From contig JAEXYA010000008.1 of assembly GCA_023451825.1 (NCBI GenBank), positions 123,558 through 187,557 on the forward strand: a DNA stretch of 64,000 bases, written 5' to 3'. The stretch is from Pseudomonadota bacterium. GTDB lineage: Bacteria > Pseudomonadota > Alphaproteobacteria > Rhizobiales > Xanthobacteraceae. Both the position numbers and the translations under genes were made by a program. Shown piece by piece: positions 46,648-54,942 of the stretch (its first letter is position 1; every line of letters starts with the position of its first letter). The notes below the pieces were generated by a model. That model was not told where the DNA came from and ran no database searches. It was given only the letters and a program-made list of their open reading frames with translations.

Positions 46648-48903
46648 ATGAATATGGCCCGGCAATTCTCTGCCTATACTCCGCCAGTGGACAACGATTC
46701 CAGCTCTGGAACCGTGTCTATGTTGCAGATCCGCGATTTTCTCGGACGGCAATGGCGCGTGATCTTGCTTGTTGTCCTGCTGTCGCTGGCAGTCGGGGCG
46801 GCATATGTCTTCCTCTCGCCGTCGAAATACACGGCGCAGACCGACATGATCATCGATACGAAGCGGGTGACATGGACGCAGGCAGAGATGGCGTCCGAAA
46901 ACCGCTTGGTTGAAGACGCCTCGGTCGAGAGTGAGATCGAAACCACGAAGTCCGAGAAGGTCGCGTCGACCGTCATTCGCCGGCTGAACCTGCTTGAGGA
47001 TCCTGAATTCATCGGCGCCGGTGCGGGTCTGAAGCGCCGCCTCTTTACCGTCCTTGGGCTCACCTCGGGCGTTGATCAACCATCCAGCGATGAAGCGATG
47101 CGTCGCGCGCTCAACACCCTCAAGGCCAATCTCGGTGTTGTCCGCCTCGGGCGGAGCTATATCGAGCAGATTTCCTATACATCGCTCGACCGCGACAAAG
47201 CCGCCCGTATCGCCAACGCGTTTGCCGACGCTTATATCGAGGACCAATTACAGGCAAAATTCGACGGGACGCGCCGCGCAAGCGCCTGGCTCGAGCAGCG
47301 CATCGCGGAGCTCCGTCAACAGGCGAGCGACGCGTATCGCGCGGTGCAGGACTTCAAATCGAAGAACAACATCATCATCGGTGTCGATGGAAAGCTCGCG
47401 AGTGAGGTCGAGCTCGATCAGCTTGGGATCGCTCTCGCCAAAGCGCGCGCCGACACCAGCCAGGCGCGAGCCAAGCTCGATCGCATATCATTGGTACTTG
47501 ACCAGCGGACGGAACGCGAAAGCCTGACCATCCCGGATCCGGTCGTGACTGACGCACTCAGCAATCCTGTCATCACGCGCTTGCGGCAGCAGTTCCTCGA
47601 TAACCAGAGCAAGGAATCCGAGTGGCGCGCGCGCTACGGCGCCGATCACCAGGCCGCGCGGAACTTGCGCGCGGAAATGGCCGCCCAGCAGCGCGCCATT
47701 TGGGATGAAATCACGCGTATCGCCGAGAGCTACAAGAGTGAGTTGCAGATTGCGCGGAGCCAGGAAGAATCGATCGATAAGCGTATGATCGAGGTGTTCG
47801 AAAAATCCGGCACATTGCGGCAATCGCAGGTGCGCCTCCGCGAGCTCGAGACCGCATCGAACACCTATCGCGGCATTTACGAAACATTCCTCTCCCGCTT
47901 CACGCAATCGGTGCAGCAACAGTCATTCCCTTCAACCGAAGCGCGCGTGGTCACCTTTGCGTCGCCGCCGAGCTCGCCGAGTTCGCCGAAAGTCGCGCTG
48001 ACGCTTGCGCTCGCTGGCGTTTGCGGCCTGGGTCTCGGGATCGCGACTGCCTTCGCGCGCGAACAAATGAGCCGCCAGGTCCATACCCGCGCGCAGTTGG
48101 AGAAATTGCTGGGCACAAGCTGCCTCGCTGTCCTTCCGGCTTTTGCGAAAAAGAAGAGCGCTGCACGCAATTCTCGCGGGGCTCCGACCTCCGACGCTTT
48201 CCGTCAGATGAACGAGGTTACCCCGTTTTCCGCGACCGCAGAGGCCCTTCGCTACATCAAAGTGGCCATCGACCTCAATCCGACCGGCGGCAAGGTCATC
48301 GGTATGGTCTCGGCGCTGCCAGCCGAAGGCAAGACGACCGTAGCAGCGGCCTTCGCGTCCTTCGTTGCCAAAAACGGAGCGCGCACTTTGTTGATCGATG
48401 CCGATCTGCGCAATCCGTCGATGACAAGGACGCTGGGATACAATGGCCATCCCGGCATCCTGAATCTCGTTGCCGACAAATCAGACTTCGATGAACTTGT
48501 CATCAGCGACGCCAATCTCAAGTTCGACTTCCTTCCGTCATCGACCCAGATCAAACCGACCAATAGCGCTGACGTGCTCAATTCGCCGACCATGAAGGAT
48601 ACCCTCAAGGCCGCGCGCAGCCGCTATGATTACGTTCTCGTCGATTTGCCGCCCATCCTTCCTGTCGTCGACGTGAAAGCCGCCGCACATCTGTTCGACG
48701 CGTTCGTCCTCGTCGTGGAATGGGGAAGCACGGCCACCGATGAGATCGTCCGGGCCGTCGAAGCGTCGTCAATCGTACGTGAACGTCTCCTCGGGACCGT
48801 TCTGAACAAGGCCGACGAAGCCATCATGCGGCGCTTCGAAGGCTATTCTGATCGGCGCTATAGTTACTATACGAATGACGTTCCAGCCGGTGGCAACGCG
48901 TAA
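46648..48903 (+). CDS. Wzc/ExoP-type polysaccharide co-polymerase and tyrosine autokinase
   Basis: A 751-residue inner-membrane protein controlling chain length and export. First helix at ~38-56 (VILLVVLLSLAVGAAYVFL), then a Wzz-type periplasmic domain with a long coiled-coil, second helix at ~448-468, and a cytosolic BY-kinase domain. Walker A is SALPAEGKTT (~557), Walker A' LLIDADLR (~580), Walker B YVLVDLPP (~660). The tail has a tyrosine cluster YSDRRYSYY (~734-742) that would be autophosphorylated. It partners the Wza-type channel at 25934. The fused kinase is the proteobacterial arrangement. Confidence 0.94.
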   Translation: MNMARQFSAYTPPVDNDSSSGTVSMLQIRDFLGRQWRVILLVVLLSLAVGAAYVFLSPSKYTAQTDMIIDTKRVTWTQAEMASENRLVEDASVESEIETTKSEKVASTVIRRLNLLEDPEFIGAGAGLKRRLFTVLGLTSGVDQPSSDEAMRRALNTLKANLGVVRLGRSYIEQISYTSLDRDKAARIANAFADAYIEDQLQAKFDGTRRASAWLEQRIAELRQQASDAYRAVQDFKSKNNIIIGVDGKLASEVELDQLGIALAKARADTSQARAKLDRISLVLDQRTERESLTIPDPVVTDALSNPVITRLRQQFLDNQSKESEWRARYGADHQAARNLRAEMAAQQRAIWDEITRIAESYKSELQIARSQEESIDKRMIEVFEKSGTLRQSQVRLRELETASNTYRGIYETFLSRFTQSVQQQSFPSTEARVVTFASPPSSPSSPKVALTLALAGVCGLGLGIATAFAREQMSRQVHTRAQLEKLLGTSCLAVLPAFAKKKSAARNSRGAPTSDAFRQMNEVTPFSATAEALRYIKVAIDLNPTGGKVIGMVSALPAEGKTTVAAAFASFVAKNGARTLLIDADLRNPSMTRTLGYNGHPGILNLVADKSDFDELVISDANLKFDFLPSSTQIKPTNSADVLNSPTMKDTLKAARSRYDYVLVDLPPILPVVDVKAAAHLFDAFVLVVEWGSTATDEIVRAVEASSIVRERLLGTVLNKADEAIMRRFEGYSDRRYSYYTNDVPAGGNA

Positions 48904-48909
48904 ACGCAA

Positions 48910-49641
48910 ATGTCACGCCCATTCTCGCCTGCGTTCGTTCGGCGGCTCTCGGTCCTCGTGCTTGCCGGCGCAAGCATGTGCTGGAGCGCTGTTACGCTTC
49001 CGCTGAGTGAGGCATCTGGCGAATACCGAGACATCGGGAACCGCCTTCTGCGGTTCGGCCAGTTCAGCCAAACAGCGTCGGCGAGCATGCTCAGCAGCCC
49101 GGTATCGCAGCGACTCAGCGCGTGCGACACCCATGCGCAACGGGCGATGCTCCTGCTGGAAATGCCGTTGGCCGAAGCCGCATTGCGCTCTGGTGCCGCG
49201 AAAGAATTCGATCAGCGCCTCGGTAACCTTGAAGAGCGCACGCGCCGCATGCTCATCTGCGCGCCACGAGACGCATTCGCGTGGCTTACCGCTTTCAATC
49301 TGAAGCTTACCCATGGCGTGCAGGATGTTCGCAGCTTTGACCTTCTTGCGGCATCATTCGAAACGTCGCCGAACGAAGCATGGATTGGCGTCCGGCGTAT
49401 CGCTGTTGCCACCCCGCATCTGCTCATGGCGCCGGAGTCACTGCGCGCCACCATTCTCGCAGAGTTCAGGCAACTAGTTACGACCGGCTACGTGGCGAGC
49501 GCGGTCGCGGCGTATCTCAATGCTCCGACGGCCGTTAGAAGTCTCCTGCGCCAGGAGATCAGCCAACTATCGACAGAACAGCAACGCAACTTCTTGGAGG
49601 CAACCCACAACCAGCAGTCAGGTCCGCACCGCGCACCTTGA
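48910..49641 (+). CDS. Secreted or membrane-anchored hypothetical protein
   Basis: A 243-residue protein starting six bases after the Wzc stop. An N-terminal hydrophobic segment (RRLSVLVLAGASMCWSAVTL) looks like an uncleaved anchor or signal peptide. The rest is helical with DTHAQRAMLLLEMPLAEAAL, CAPRDAFAWLTAFNLKLTHG and FETSPNEAWIGVRRI, reminiscent of tetratricopeptide-like repeats. The tight spacing says it works with Wzc, perhaps as a periplasmic scaffold. No family name is certain. Confidence 0.7.
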   Translation: MSRPFSPAFVRRLSVLVLAGASMCWSAVTLPLSEASGEYRDIGNRLLRFGQFSQTASASMLSSPVSQRLSACDTHAQRAMLLLEMPLAEAALRSGAAKEFDQRLGNLEERTRRMLICAPRDAFAWLTAFNLKLTHGVQDVRSFDLLAASFETSPNEAWIGVRRIAVATPHLLMAPESLRATILAEFRQLVTTGYVASAVAAYLNAPTAVRSLLRQEISQLSTEQQRNFLEATHNQQSGPHRAP

Positions 49642-49671
49642 TGCAATCTCCGCTGCCCCGTCATCCAGATT

Positions 49672-49935
49672 TCAGTATTTCACCGAGACGACTGCCTGAT
49701 GATCGGGGGTAGCCCCGCAATAACGATAGACCGGTCCGTAATGTTTCCCCCGACGGAAAAACGGCCTCCAGTCGGGCGCTGGGAAGATATACGGGCCGGG
49801 CTCCGCCACGACGCAATACAGTGAAGCCCCAGCGCCACCGGCACGAACAGTGTTAGCTTCCGCGGGAGCGATGGCCATGGTCGCAGAGACCAACGTCGCT
49901 GCAGCGACAGACGACAAGATAAACGAACGAGACAC
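49672..49935 (-). CDS. Small secreted protein
   Basis: An 87-residue protein starting with GTG, preceded by a perfect AGGAGG at seven-base spacing. Signal peptide MSRSFILSSVAAATLVSATM with cleavage near PAEANT. The mature part is rich in aromatic and Pro residues (EPGPYIFPAPDWRPFFRRG and YGPVYRYCG) with two cysteines. No family recognised. The Shine-Dalgarno quality makes it likely real. Confidence 0.6.
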   Translation of the reverse strand: MSRSFILSSVAAATLVSATMAIAPAEANTVRAGGAGASLYCVVAEPGPYIFPAPDWRPFFRRGKHYGPVYRYCGATPDHQAVVSVKY

Positions 49936-50147
49936 GCTTTATCCTCCTGCTCCGATAGCTCATCTAAACAGAAGGCGACGCATAAGGCTAGGAGCGACGA
50001 CCCAGCGGGCAACATTGATTGGCCCCAGTAGACATTTGACGTTCAGCACGACGCGGTTACGGAGCCCCCTCGCAACCGCTGGCGCCATGTCAGATTTCCC
50101 CATTGGTCTTGCTTTATGGTGCAAAGTGCGACTGTGATAGGACCAGC

Positions 50148-50945
50148 ATGTTCTTCATCGTGTCAAAAACGGTCGGGTGGCTTCTGACACCCAGCAATCT
50201 CGTCTTCAGCCTCACTGTCATCGGGCTGCTTCTGCTGCTCACACGCCTGGCCAATCTAGGACGCAAGGTCCTGATCGCCGCAGCCGTCCTCCTGGTCACA
50301 CTTACCATTCTCCCCGTCGGTTATTGGCTGATGGTCCCGCTGGAGCAACGCTTCCCTGTCTGGGACGCATCGCGCGGCGCGCCGGACGGCATCATCGTGG
50401 TGGGGGGCAGCATCTATCCGGAAGTTTCTGCCGCACGCGGCATCGGGGTATTTCCGGCGGCGGCCGATCGCCTGGTGACGGCAGCCGAACTCGCGCGCCG
50501 TTATCCGCATGTGCCGGTGATATTCACCGGCGGAAGTGCGACACTGGCAGTTGGCGACGAGCGAGAAGCGGATTTCGCGAAAAGCATTTTCGTCCGACTC
50601 GGCCTCGCGCCCGAGCGAGTCATGCTCGAACGCGAGTCGCGGAACACGGCAGAGAATGCCCAGTTCACAGCGCGCATGCTGGCGCCTAAGGCGGAGCAGC
50701 GCTGGATGCTCATCGATTCTGCCTATCGCATGCCACGGACCGTGGGCTTATTTCGAGCCGCCGGTTTCTCGGTCGAGCCTTATCCGGTTGATTGGCTGAC
50801 ACAGGGCGACGCGGATTATTGGCGCGTCGGTGAAAGGCCGCTCGATAACCTGTCGCGCCTCGACAACGGGGCACGAGAATGGATCGGGATGTTGGCTAAT
50901 CGCCTGACAGGCAAGAGCAAGGTGCTATTTGCCGCTCCGCGATAA
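50148..50945 (+). CDS. YdcF/SanA-like DUF218 membrane protein
   Basis: A 265-residue protein with two N-terminal helices (SNLVFSLTVIGLLLLLTRLA and VLIAAAVLLVTLTILPVGYW) and a DUF218 domain: DGIIVVGGSIYPEVSAARG, PVIFTGGSATL, ESRNTAENAQFTARML and LIDSAYRMPRTVGLFRAAGF. This layout is that of ElyC/YdcF proteins implicated in envelope polysaccharide metabolism. AGGA precedes the ATG at 50148. The domain probably faces the periplasm. The enzymatic role is unknown. Confidence 0.87.
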   Translation: MFFIVSKTVGWLLTPSNLVFSLTVIGLLLLLTRLANLGRKVLIAAAVLLVTLTILPVGYWLMVPLEQRFPVWDASRGAPDGIIVVGGSIYPEVSAARGIGVFPAAADRLVTAAELARRYPHVPVIFTGGSATLAVGDEREADFAKSIFVRLGLAPERVMLERESRNTAENAQFTARMLAPKAEQRWMLIDSAYRMPRTVGLFRAAGFSVEPYPVDWLTQGDADYWRVGERPLDNLSRLDNGAREWIGMLANRLTGKSKVLFAAPR

Positions 50946-51113
50946 TGCGCCGAACAGCAGCAGGCCTCCCCCTCGCGAAGGCGCAAAGTCCTCACCAATC
51001 ACCAGAATTCGGCGCGTCGCCGGGGTCGCGTCGCGAATAGATATTCTTGCCGACATTGAATATGGTGTGTGTCGTATCAATATCGAACGGTAAGCTGATT
51101 CATGGAGGCCGGC

Positions 51114-51416
51114 ATGCTGACGAAGTTCGCAGCGCTTCTTATTGCAACGACAGTCCTGATACCCGCGGCGCAGGCCGAGGAGCGCCGTCGGTCCTCGCAT
51201 GGTTCTGAAATTCGTGTGAACCAGGCTCGCGGTCAGCTATCTCCCGATTCGAGCCAGACCGGGCTGGAGCGTTCGAAAAAGGGAACTCCAGAGGGTGGTC
51301 AAACGGGTGCGGCAACAGGCAGCGGTCCGACAGCACCCGTCACTTGCAACCAGCAAAACGCGTCTTCGCCAGCTTGCTACAGTTCCACCCAGCAGGCACG
51401 TCCGGTGACGCGCTGA
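51114..51416 (+). CDS. Small secreted protein, Ser/Gln/Gly-rich
   Basis: A 100-residue protein starting at ATG 51114 with GGAGG upstream (the ATG at 51102 sits before that Shine-Dalgarno). Signal peptide MLTKFAALLIATTVLIPAAQ; the mature part is low-complexity with two cysteines (VTCNQQNASSPACYSST) at the end. It is next to the curli genes but shows no curlin repeat. The function is unknown. Confidence 0.6.
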   Translation: MLTKFAALLIATTVLIPAAQAEERRRSSHGSEIRVNQARGQLSPDSSQTGLERSKKGTPEGGQTGAATGSGPTAPVTCNQQNASSPACYSSTQQARPVTR

Positions 51417-51444
51417 AGGCAGACAGATCTCGAGCGCGTCAAGC

Positions 51445-52365
51445 TCAGTTCTTGGTTACGACGACTGGTGCGGACGGATCGATCGATGCCACGATTTCTG
51501 GTGGAGGCGCGACCGCCTTCTGATGAAGCTCCAATTCACGCATGAACTGTTCTCCGGCCTTCACGTTCTTGAATTCCCAGAGCTTGTTCTTGACGCCTTC
51601 AAAAATCAGCGAATAGACCGCCAATTGAACGCCTTCGCGCACTGCGAGGGTAGCCGGCGAGTTCTTCGTGAATCCAAGATCTGCCTGCAGCAGTTGATCC
51701 ACGGCCGCAAATTTGAAGCCGGATCCGCTGACATTGACGGAATAGATGATCTTGGTGGTCGTCACCGAAGCCAGAACCCTGCCCGTCTGAACGCTCACAG
51801 CCCGCAAAGCGACCGTGATGATGTCCTGTCGGTATTGCGCATTCCCGCCGAGACCCAGATAGTTGGCTCCGACGCCACCCGTGGTCTCGTTTGTATCATA
51901 GCCGATCACGCCCCCCTCGAGCAAAATGCCCGCAAAACGAAGCGGCGGAAGGCTCTCGGCGCTTTTTCCTTGCAGTGCCGTGCGCGTGTTCTGGATGATT
52001 TGTCGCTCCTGCAAGAGCGGCTGCAGATCGGCGCGCTCGGCGACATCGAACCAGGCACCGTCCCCCGCCTTGACGAGAACGTCCGTCAGAATGGAGCTGC
52101 CGCCCTGCGTCACCGCTCGGGAAAATTCCGCGAAATTGTCGTTCGACTTGTTCTGACCGGTCAAGTCGGGAAAGGTGTAGACCGCGACATCGAGCTTCTG
52201 TTTTGGCGGAGGAAGCTTATCCAATACCAGGCCGGTCTTGGTGGCAGGCACAAGGGTCGCGGCCGGAGTGACAGCATCCTGGGCCGTCCCAGTGATCGCG
52301 CATCCGCCCGTCGATAATCCGAAACAGACGAGCAAGAGGGACTTGGCAACAAATGGCTTGAACAT
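51445..52365 (-). CDS. csgG: CsgG-type curli secretion lipoprotein
   Basis: A 306-residue outer-membrane pore-forming lipoprotein. From ATG 52365 the signal is MFKPFVAKSLLLVCFGLSTG followed by GC with Cys22. The CsgG domain contains VAVYTFPDLTGQNKSND, FSRAVTQGGSSILTDVL, VAERADLQPLLQERQII and TTTKIIYSVNVSGSGFKF. It assembles into the nonameric channel for curlin export. The ATG nine codons upstream would disturb the lipobox. It is followed upstream on the same strand by CsgF, so csgF-csgG form an operon. Confidence 0.94.
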   Translation of the reverse strand: MFKPFVAKSLLLVCFGLSTGGCAITGTAQDAVTPAATLVPATKTGLVLDKLPPPKQKLDVAVYTFPDLTGQNKSNDNFAEFSRAVTQGGSSILTDVLVKAGDGAWFDVAERADLQPLLQERQIIQNTRTALQGKSAESLPPLRFAGILLEGGVIGYDTNETTGGVGANYLGLGGNAQYRQDIITVALRAVSVQTGRVLASVTTTKIIYSVNVSGSGFKFAAVDQLLQADLGFTKNSPATLAVREGVQLAVYSLIFEGVKNKLWEFKNVKAGEQFMRELELHQKAVAPPPEIVASIDPSAPVVVTKN

Positions 52366-52463
52366 AAGGACCAACGTGCGATGCAATTTCAATATCGACT
52401 TGACTTATCGGCTGCCTGAGACCGGCCACGTTCGCGACCTGACCGAGCAGCACCCATCAAAAA

Positions 52464-52760
52464 CTACGGGCTGGCCGGTACGACAGGGAGGCCATTTCCA
52501 CCGATCACAACGATCGGGGTTTGCGAGTTAGATCCGATCCCGCTCAACGCATTGGTCAGGCCAGACAAATCTGGGCTCTGGCTGCCGGACTTGGTCCCAG
52601 CTCCCTGAGCCTGGGCGGTCGACAGCAGGAAATTGCCGTTCAAGGGATTGCCGCCAAATGTGGGGCTGACAGGACGATAGACCTGTTCAGTGGCAGAAGA
52701 CGTGCTCATCAAGGCAAAACTTGCGGCGACGCCGATAACGCAGCTGACGATGTTACGCAT
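52464..52760 (-). CDS. csgF: CsgF-like curli assembly factor
   Basis: A 98-residue secreted protein from the ATG at 52758-52760 (GAGGACGGAT upstream). Signal peptide MRNIVSCVIGVAASFALMST. The mature start carries YRPVSPTFGGNPLNGNFLLS followed by TAQAQG, a clear match to the conserved CsgF N terminus that inserts in the CsgG pore. The rest is Ser/Gly-rich with a GGNGLPVVPASP end. It nucleates curlin at the cell surface. It is 98 bases upstream of csgG on the same strand. Confidence 0.9.
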   Translation of the reverse strand: MRNIVSCVIGVAASFALMSTSSATEQVYRPVSPTFGGNPLNGNFLLSTAQAQGAGTKSGSQSPDLSGLTNALSGIGSNSQTPIVVIGGNGLPVVPASP

Positions 52761-53120
52761 ATCCGTCCTCCCACAGACGACCGATAATATCGAGTGAATC
52801 ATTTAAGTTTAGATTATCGTCTCCTAGCACTGACCAACCCTAGAAGCTGTGCCTGCAGCGCAACAGCGGGGACAGATATAAGAGTGGTTTAGTTCCAGTC
52901 TTGCCCTTGGAGAGCACTCTCTGCGACTTGTTAATCACAACGGCTAATTTTCAACTATTAAATTCTAGCCGCAGCGACACCCGCACCGCGACGCATAAAA
53001 AAGGCGATGAGGCATTGCAGAACCACTTGATTCTGCAGCAAGAAATGTCAACGCTACGCAGGCACCTCCTAAGAAAGCCGCCACATGGCGTTTTTGACTC
53101 GGACATGGTTGCGGATTTAA
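52761..53120. other. Divergent promoter region between csgF and the toxin-like gene
   Basis: A stretch of 360 bases. AT-rich patches (ATCATTTAAGTTTAGATTATCG near 52799, and AACTATTAAATTCTAGCC near 52950) are candidate promoters. Weak plus frame 52901-53224 has no features of a protein. No hairpin is obvious. Confidence 0.4.
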
Positions 53121-53606
53121 ATGCAAACAGTCAGCGACCTACTTCGAATCCACGCCATTGTGAAACTCGAAGTCCCGCTTGGGCCGCGGGAGCAGCCGAA
53201 ACGGTTGCTCTATGGCACACCTGATTTCGTCGCGTGGCTCACGCGAATATTGGACGGAGATGAACCTTTAAATCGGCTAGGCGACGCAACTCCAGCGGAA
53301 CAGATCGACCACCTATTCCACACATATCTGAGCGGACTGCCGATGGAATTCACGCGACAGTTTCGAACCATCAAGGCCGAGGACAACGCGGTGTGGGAAC
53401 TAAAGACCCCCGACATCCGGATTTTCGGATGGTTCCTCAAAAAGGATTGCTTCGTCGCTGTATTCGGCGACTGGGCCGACCGCGTTAAAGAACACGACCT
53501 CTATCGCGGTTATCGAATTGCGATAAGGCGACTGCGCCGGGAGTTAAACGTCGATGATACTCTATGTGTGCAAGGGGTGAGCCCAAGTGACGTCCTTTCA
53601 GTTTGA
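53121..53606 (+). CDS. RelE/HigB-like toxin candidate
   Basis: A 161-residue protein. The C-terminal part (WELKTPDIRIFGWFLKKDC, FVAVFGDWADRVKEH, YRGYRIAIRRLRREL) has the beta-sheet with charged turns of HigB/Gp49-type mRNA interferases, and the RIFGWF strand fits their core. The N-terminal part is longer than usual for the family. The gene overlaps by 20 bases an HTH gene, the toxin-first order of higBA. The identification rests on fold pattern and context, so it is moderate. Confidence 0.55.
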   Translation: MQTVSDLLRIHAIVKLEVPLGPREQPKRLLYGTPDFVAWLTRILDGDEPLNRLGDATPAEQIDHLFHTYLSGLPMEFTRQFRTIKAEDNAVWELKTPDIRIFGWFLKKDCFVAVFGDWADRVKEHDLYRGYRIAIRRLRRELNVDDTLCVQGVSPSDVLSV

Positions 53607-53985
53607 TATCGGAAACCGGGCTCGAACCACCGGACGCCTGTTGGGGAAGGTCAGACGTGAACTTCTGCGCGCTTTGGCAGAGCAGAAAGTCGAAGCTCCT
53701 TTCTCGCAACAGGATTTGGCGCGAAAGCTCGAATTGCAGCGGTCATTGATCAACAAACAGCTTGCAGGTGAATCCAACCTGACGCTTCGAGCTCTCGCGG
53801 ATTTCGCTTGGGCAATGGACCTGGAAATCAACTTCGAACTCAAGAAGCAGGTTCAGGAAGCTGGCCAGAACGAGGCAGCCAAAACCTCGACCGTGGGCCA
53901 TAGCCCGATGCGGTTCATCAATGGCGGCACCAAGCCGGCGACGCAGCCGATCGCAATGTTATCCGAAGCGGCGAAGTCAGATTGA
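53587..53985 (+). CDS. XRE-type HTH protein, antitoxin candidate
   Basis: A 132-residue protein. HTH: FSQQDLARKLELQRSLINKQ followed by LAGESNLTLRALADFAWAMD, typical of HigA-type antitoxins that bind their own promoter. A disordered tail (NEAAKTSTVGHSP) follows. It starts inside the preceding gene and its stop overlaps the start of the next (TGATG), so the three are one operon. It is unrelated to the X1-X4 proteins apart from the general HTH fold. Confidence 0.75.
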   Translation: MTSFQFDIGNRARTTGRLLGKVRRELLRALAEQKVEAPFSQQDLARKLELQRSLINKQLAGESNLTLRALADFAWAMDLEINFELKKQVQEAGQNEAAKTSTVGHSPMRFINGGTKPATQPIAMLSEAAKSD

Positions 53986-54425
53986 TGCAGCGTTACGGCT
54001 ATACGATCTTCTGTGATGACATTCGCACGGAGGACGGAGGAAAGCTCAGTTTCATCGGCTGCTATAACGCAGCGATGTTCACGGCGAGCGCGTTCCCGAT
54101 CAAGCTATCGAAGCTGTGCGTCCACATGCACATCTTCTCGCCGCCCTCCCAGCCATACAAATCCGTGATGGCGCGGTGTTATTTGCCCGGCGAAACGACG
54201 CCGATTGCCGAAGAGGCGATTGATATTCCGAGCCTGGCGGATCAGGAGGCGCTTCTTGCCAGCCTGCCGAAGGACAGCAAGAATCATCCCTATATCGTCG
54301 TCGCAGCAAGCCTGGTATTTGCGCCGCTCGAAATCAGCGAGCCCGGCTTGATGAATGTCCGCGCGCTCATCAATGGCGGTCCGGAAGAACTACATCTGGG
54401 ATCGCTGATGATCGCTCGCAGTTAG
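53985..54425 (+). CDS. Hypothetical protein of the toxin/antitoxin-like operon
   Basis: A 146-residue protein starting MQRYGYTIFCDDIRTEDGGK, followed by LSFIGCYNAAMF and a run of predicted beta strands (KLCVHMHIFSPPSQP, YIVVAASLVFAPLEIS). It resembles a widespread small all-beta family with a conserved CDDIR-E--GK--LIG pattern (I recall it as DUF6941, not verified). Translational coupling by TGATG places it in the operon. The function is unknown. Confidence 0.65.
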   Translation: MQRYGYTIFCDDIRTEDGGKLSFIGCYNAAMFTASAFPIKLSKLCVHMHIFSPPSQPYKSVMARCYLPGETTPIAEEAIDIPSLADQEALLASLPKDSKNHPYIVVAASLVFAPLEISEPGLMNVRALINGGPEELHLGSLMIARS

Positions 54426-54439
54426 CGACGATCAGACGA

Positions 54440-54796
54440 TCAGCGCGCTGCGGCGCGCTGACTGACCACAGCCTGGTTTCCAGTCCCGTTTTGCAGCACC
54501 GAAGAGACGTTGGCGCCACCCGTCTGGGCGACAATTGCAGAATTGTTGGTTCCAGTCTGGACCACATAGGACATGTTGGCGGTCGGCGACACCAATCTCG
54601 GATCGGCCGTGCGGCTCTCAATCTTGACCGGGACTGCCAGTGTGGCCGTCGACATCGCGCTTGTCATCATCGCCTTCGACGTATCGAGCAAAGCGCGGAC
54701 CTGTCCAGATTGGGAGATGTATGCCTCTGCCCCCACGGCCATTGTTGTCGATGTCGTCATAAGCACGATGACCGTGCAACCCGTCAAAAAACGCAT
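54440..54796 (-). CDS. Curlin-repeat protein, CsgB-like
   Basis: A 118-residue secreted protein with AAAGGA before the ATG at 54794-54796 and a signal sequence FLTGCTVIVLMTTSTTMAVG. The C-terminal third has curlin-type repeats: VVQTGTNNSAIVAQTG and VLQNGTGNQAVVSQ (Q-x-G-x2-N-x-A-x3-Q). An earlier SQSGQVRALLDTSKA stretch is a degenerate unit. With only two or three units it is more like a nucleator (CsgB) than a major fibre subunit. It faces the toxin/antitoxin-like operon tail to tail. Confidence 0.8.
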   Translation of the reverse strand: MRFLTGCTVIVLMTTSTTMAVGAEAYISQSGQVRALLDTSKAMMTSAMSTATLAVPVKIESRTADPRLVSPTANMSYVVQTGTNNSAIVAQTGGANVSSVLQNGTGNQAVVSQRAAAR

Positions 54797-54942
54797 TCGG
54801 CATCCTTTCATTCACTTTACAAATGAATAAAGGCTGAAACTTAAAAATGGGTATGAGGTCAATGAGCCACAGGAAGCTCATTCATATGCCTGACAAAGGA
54901 TCCTGCCGTCCTCGCACATGCGGTTCAGGCTGCCCGGTCAAC

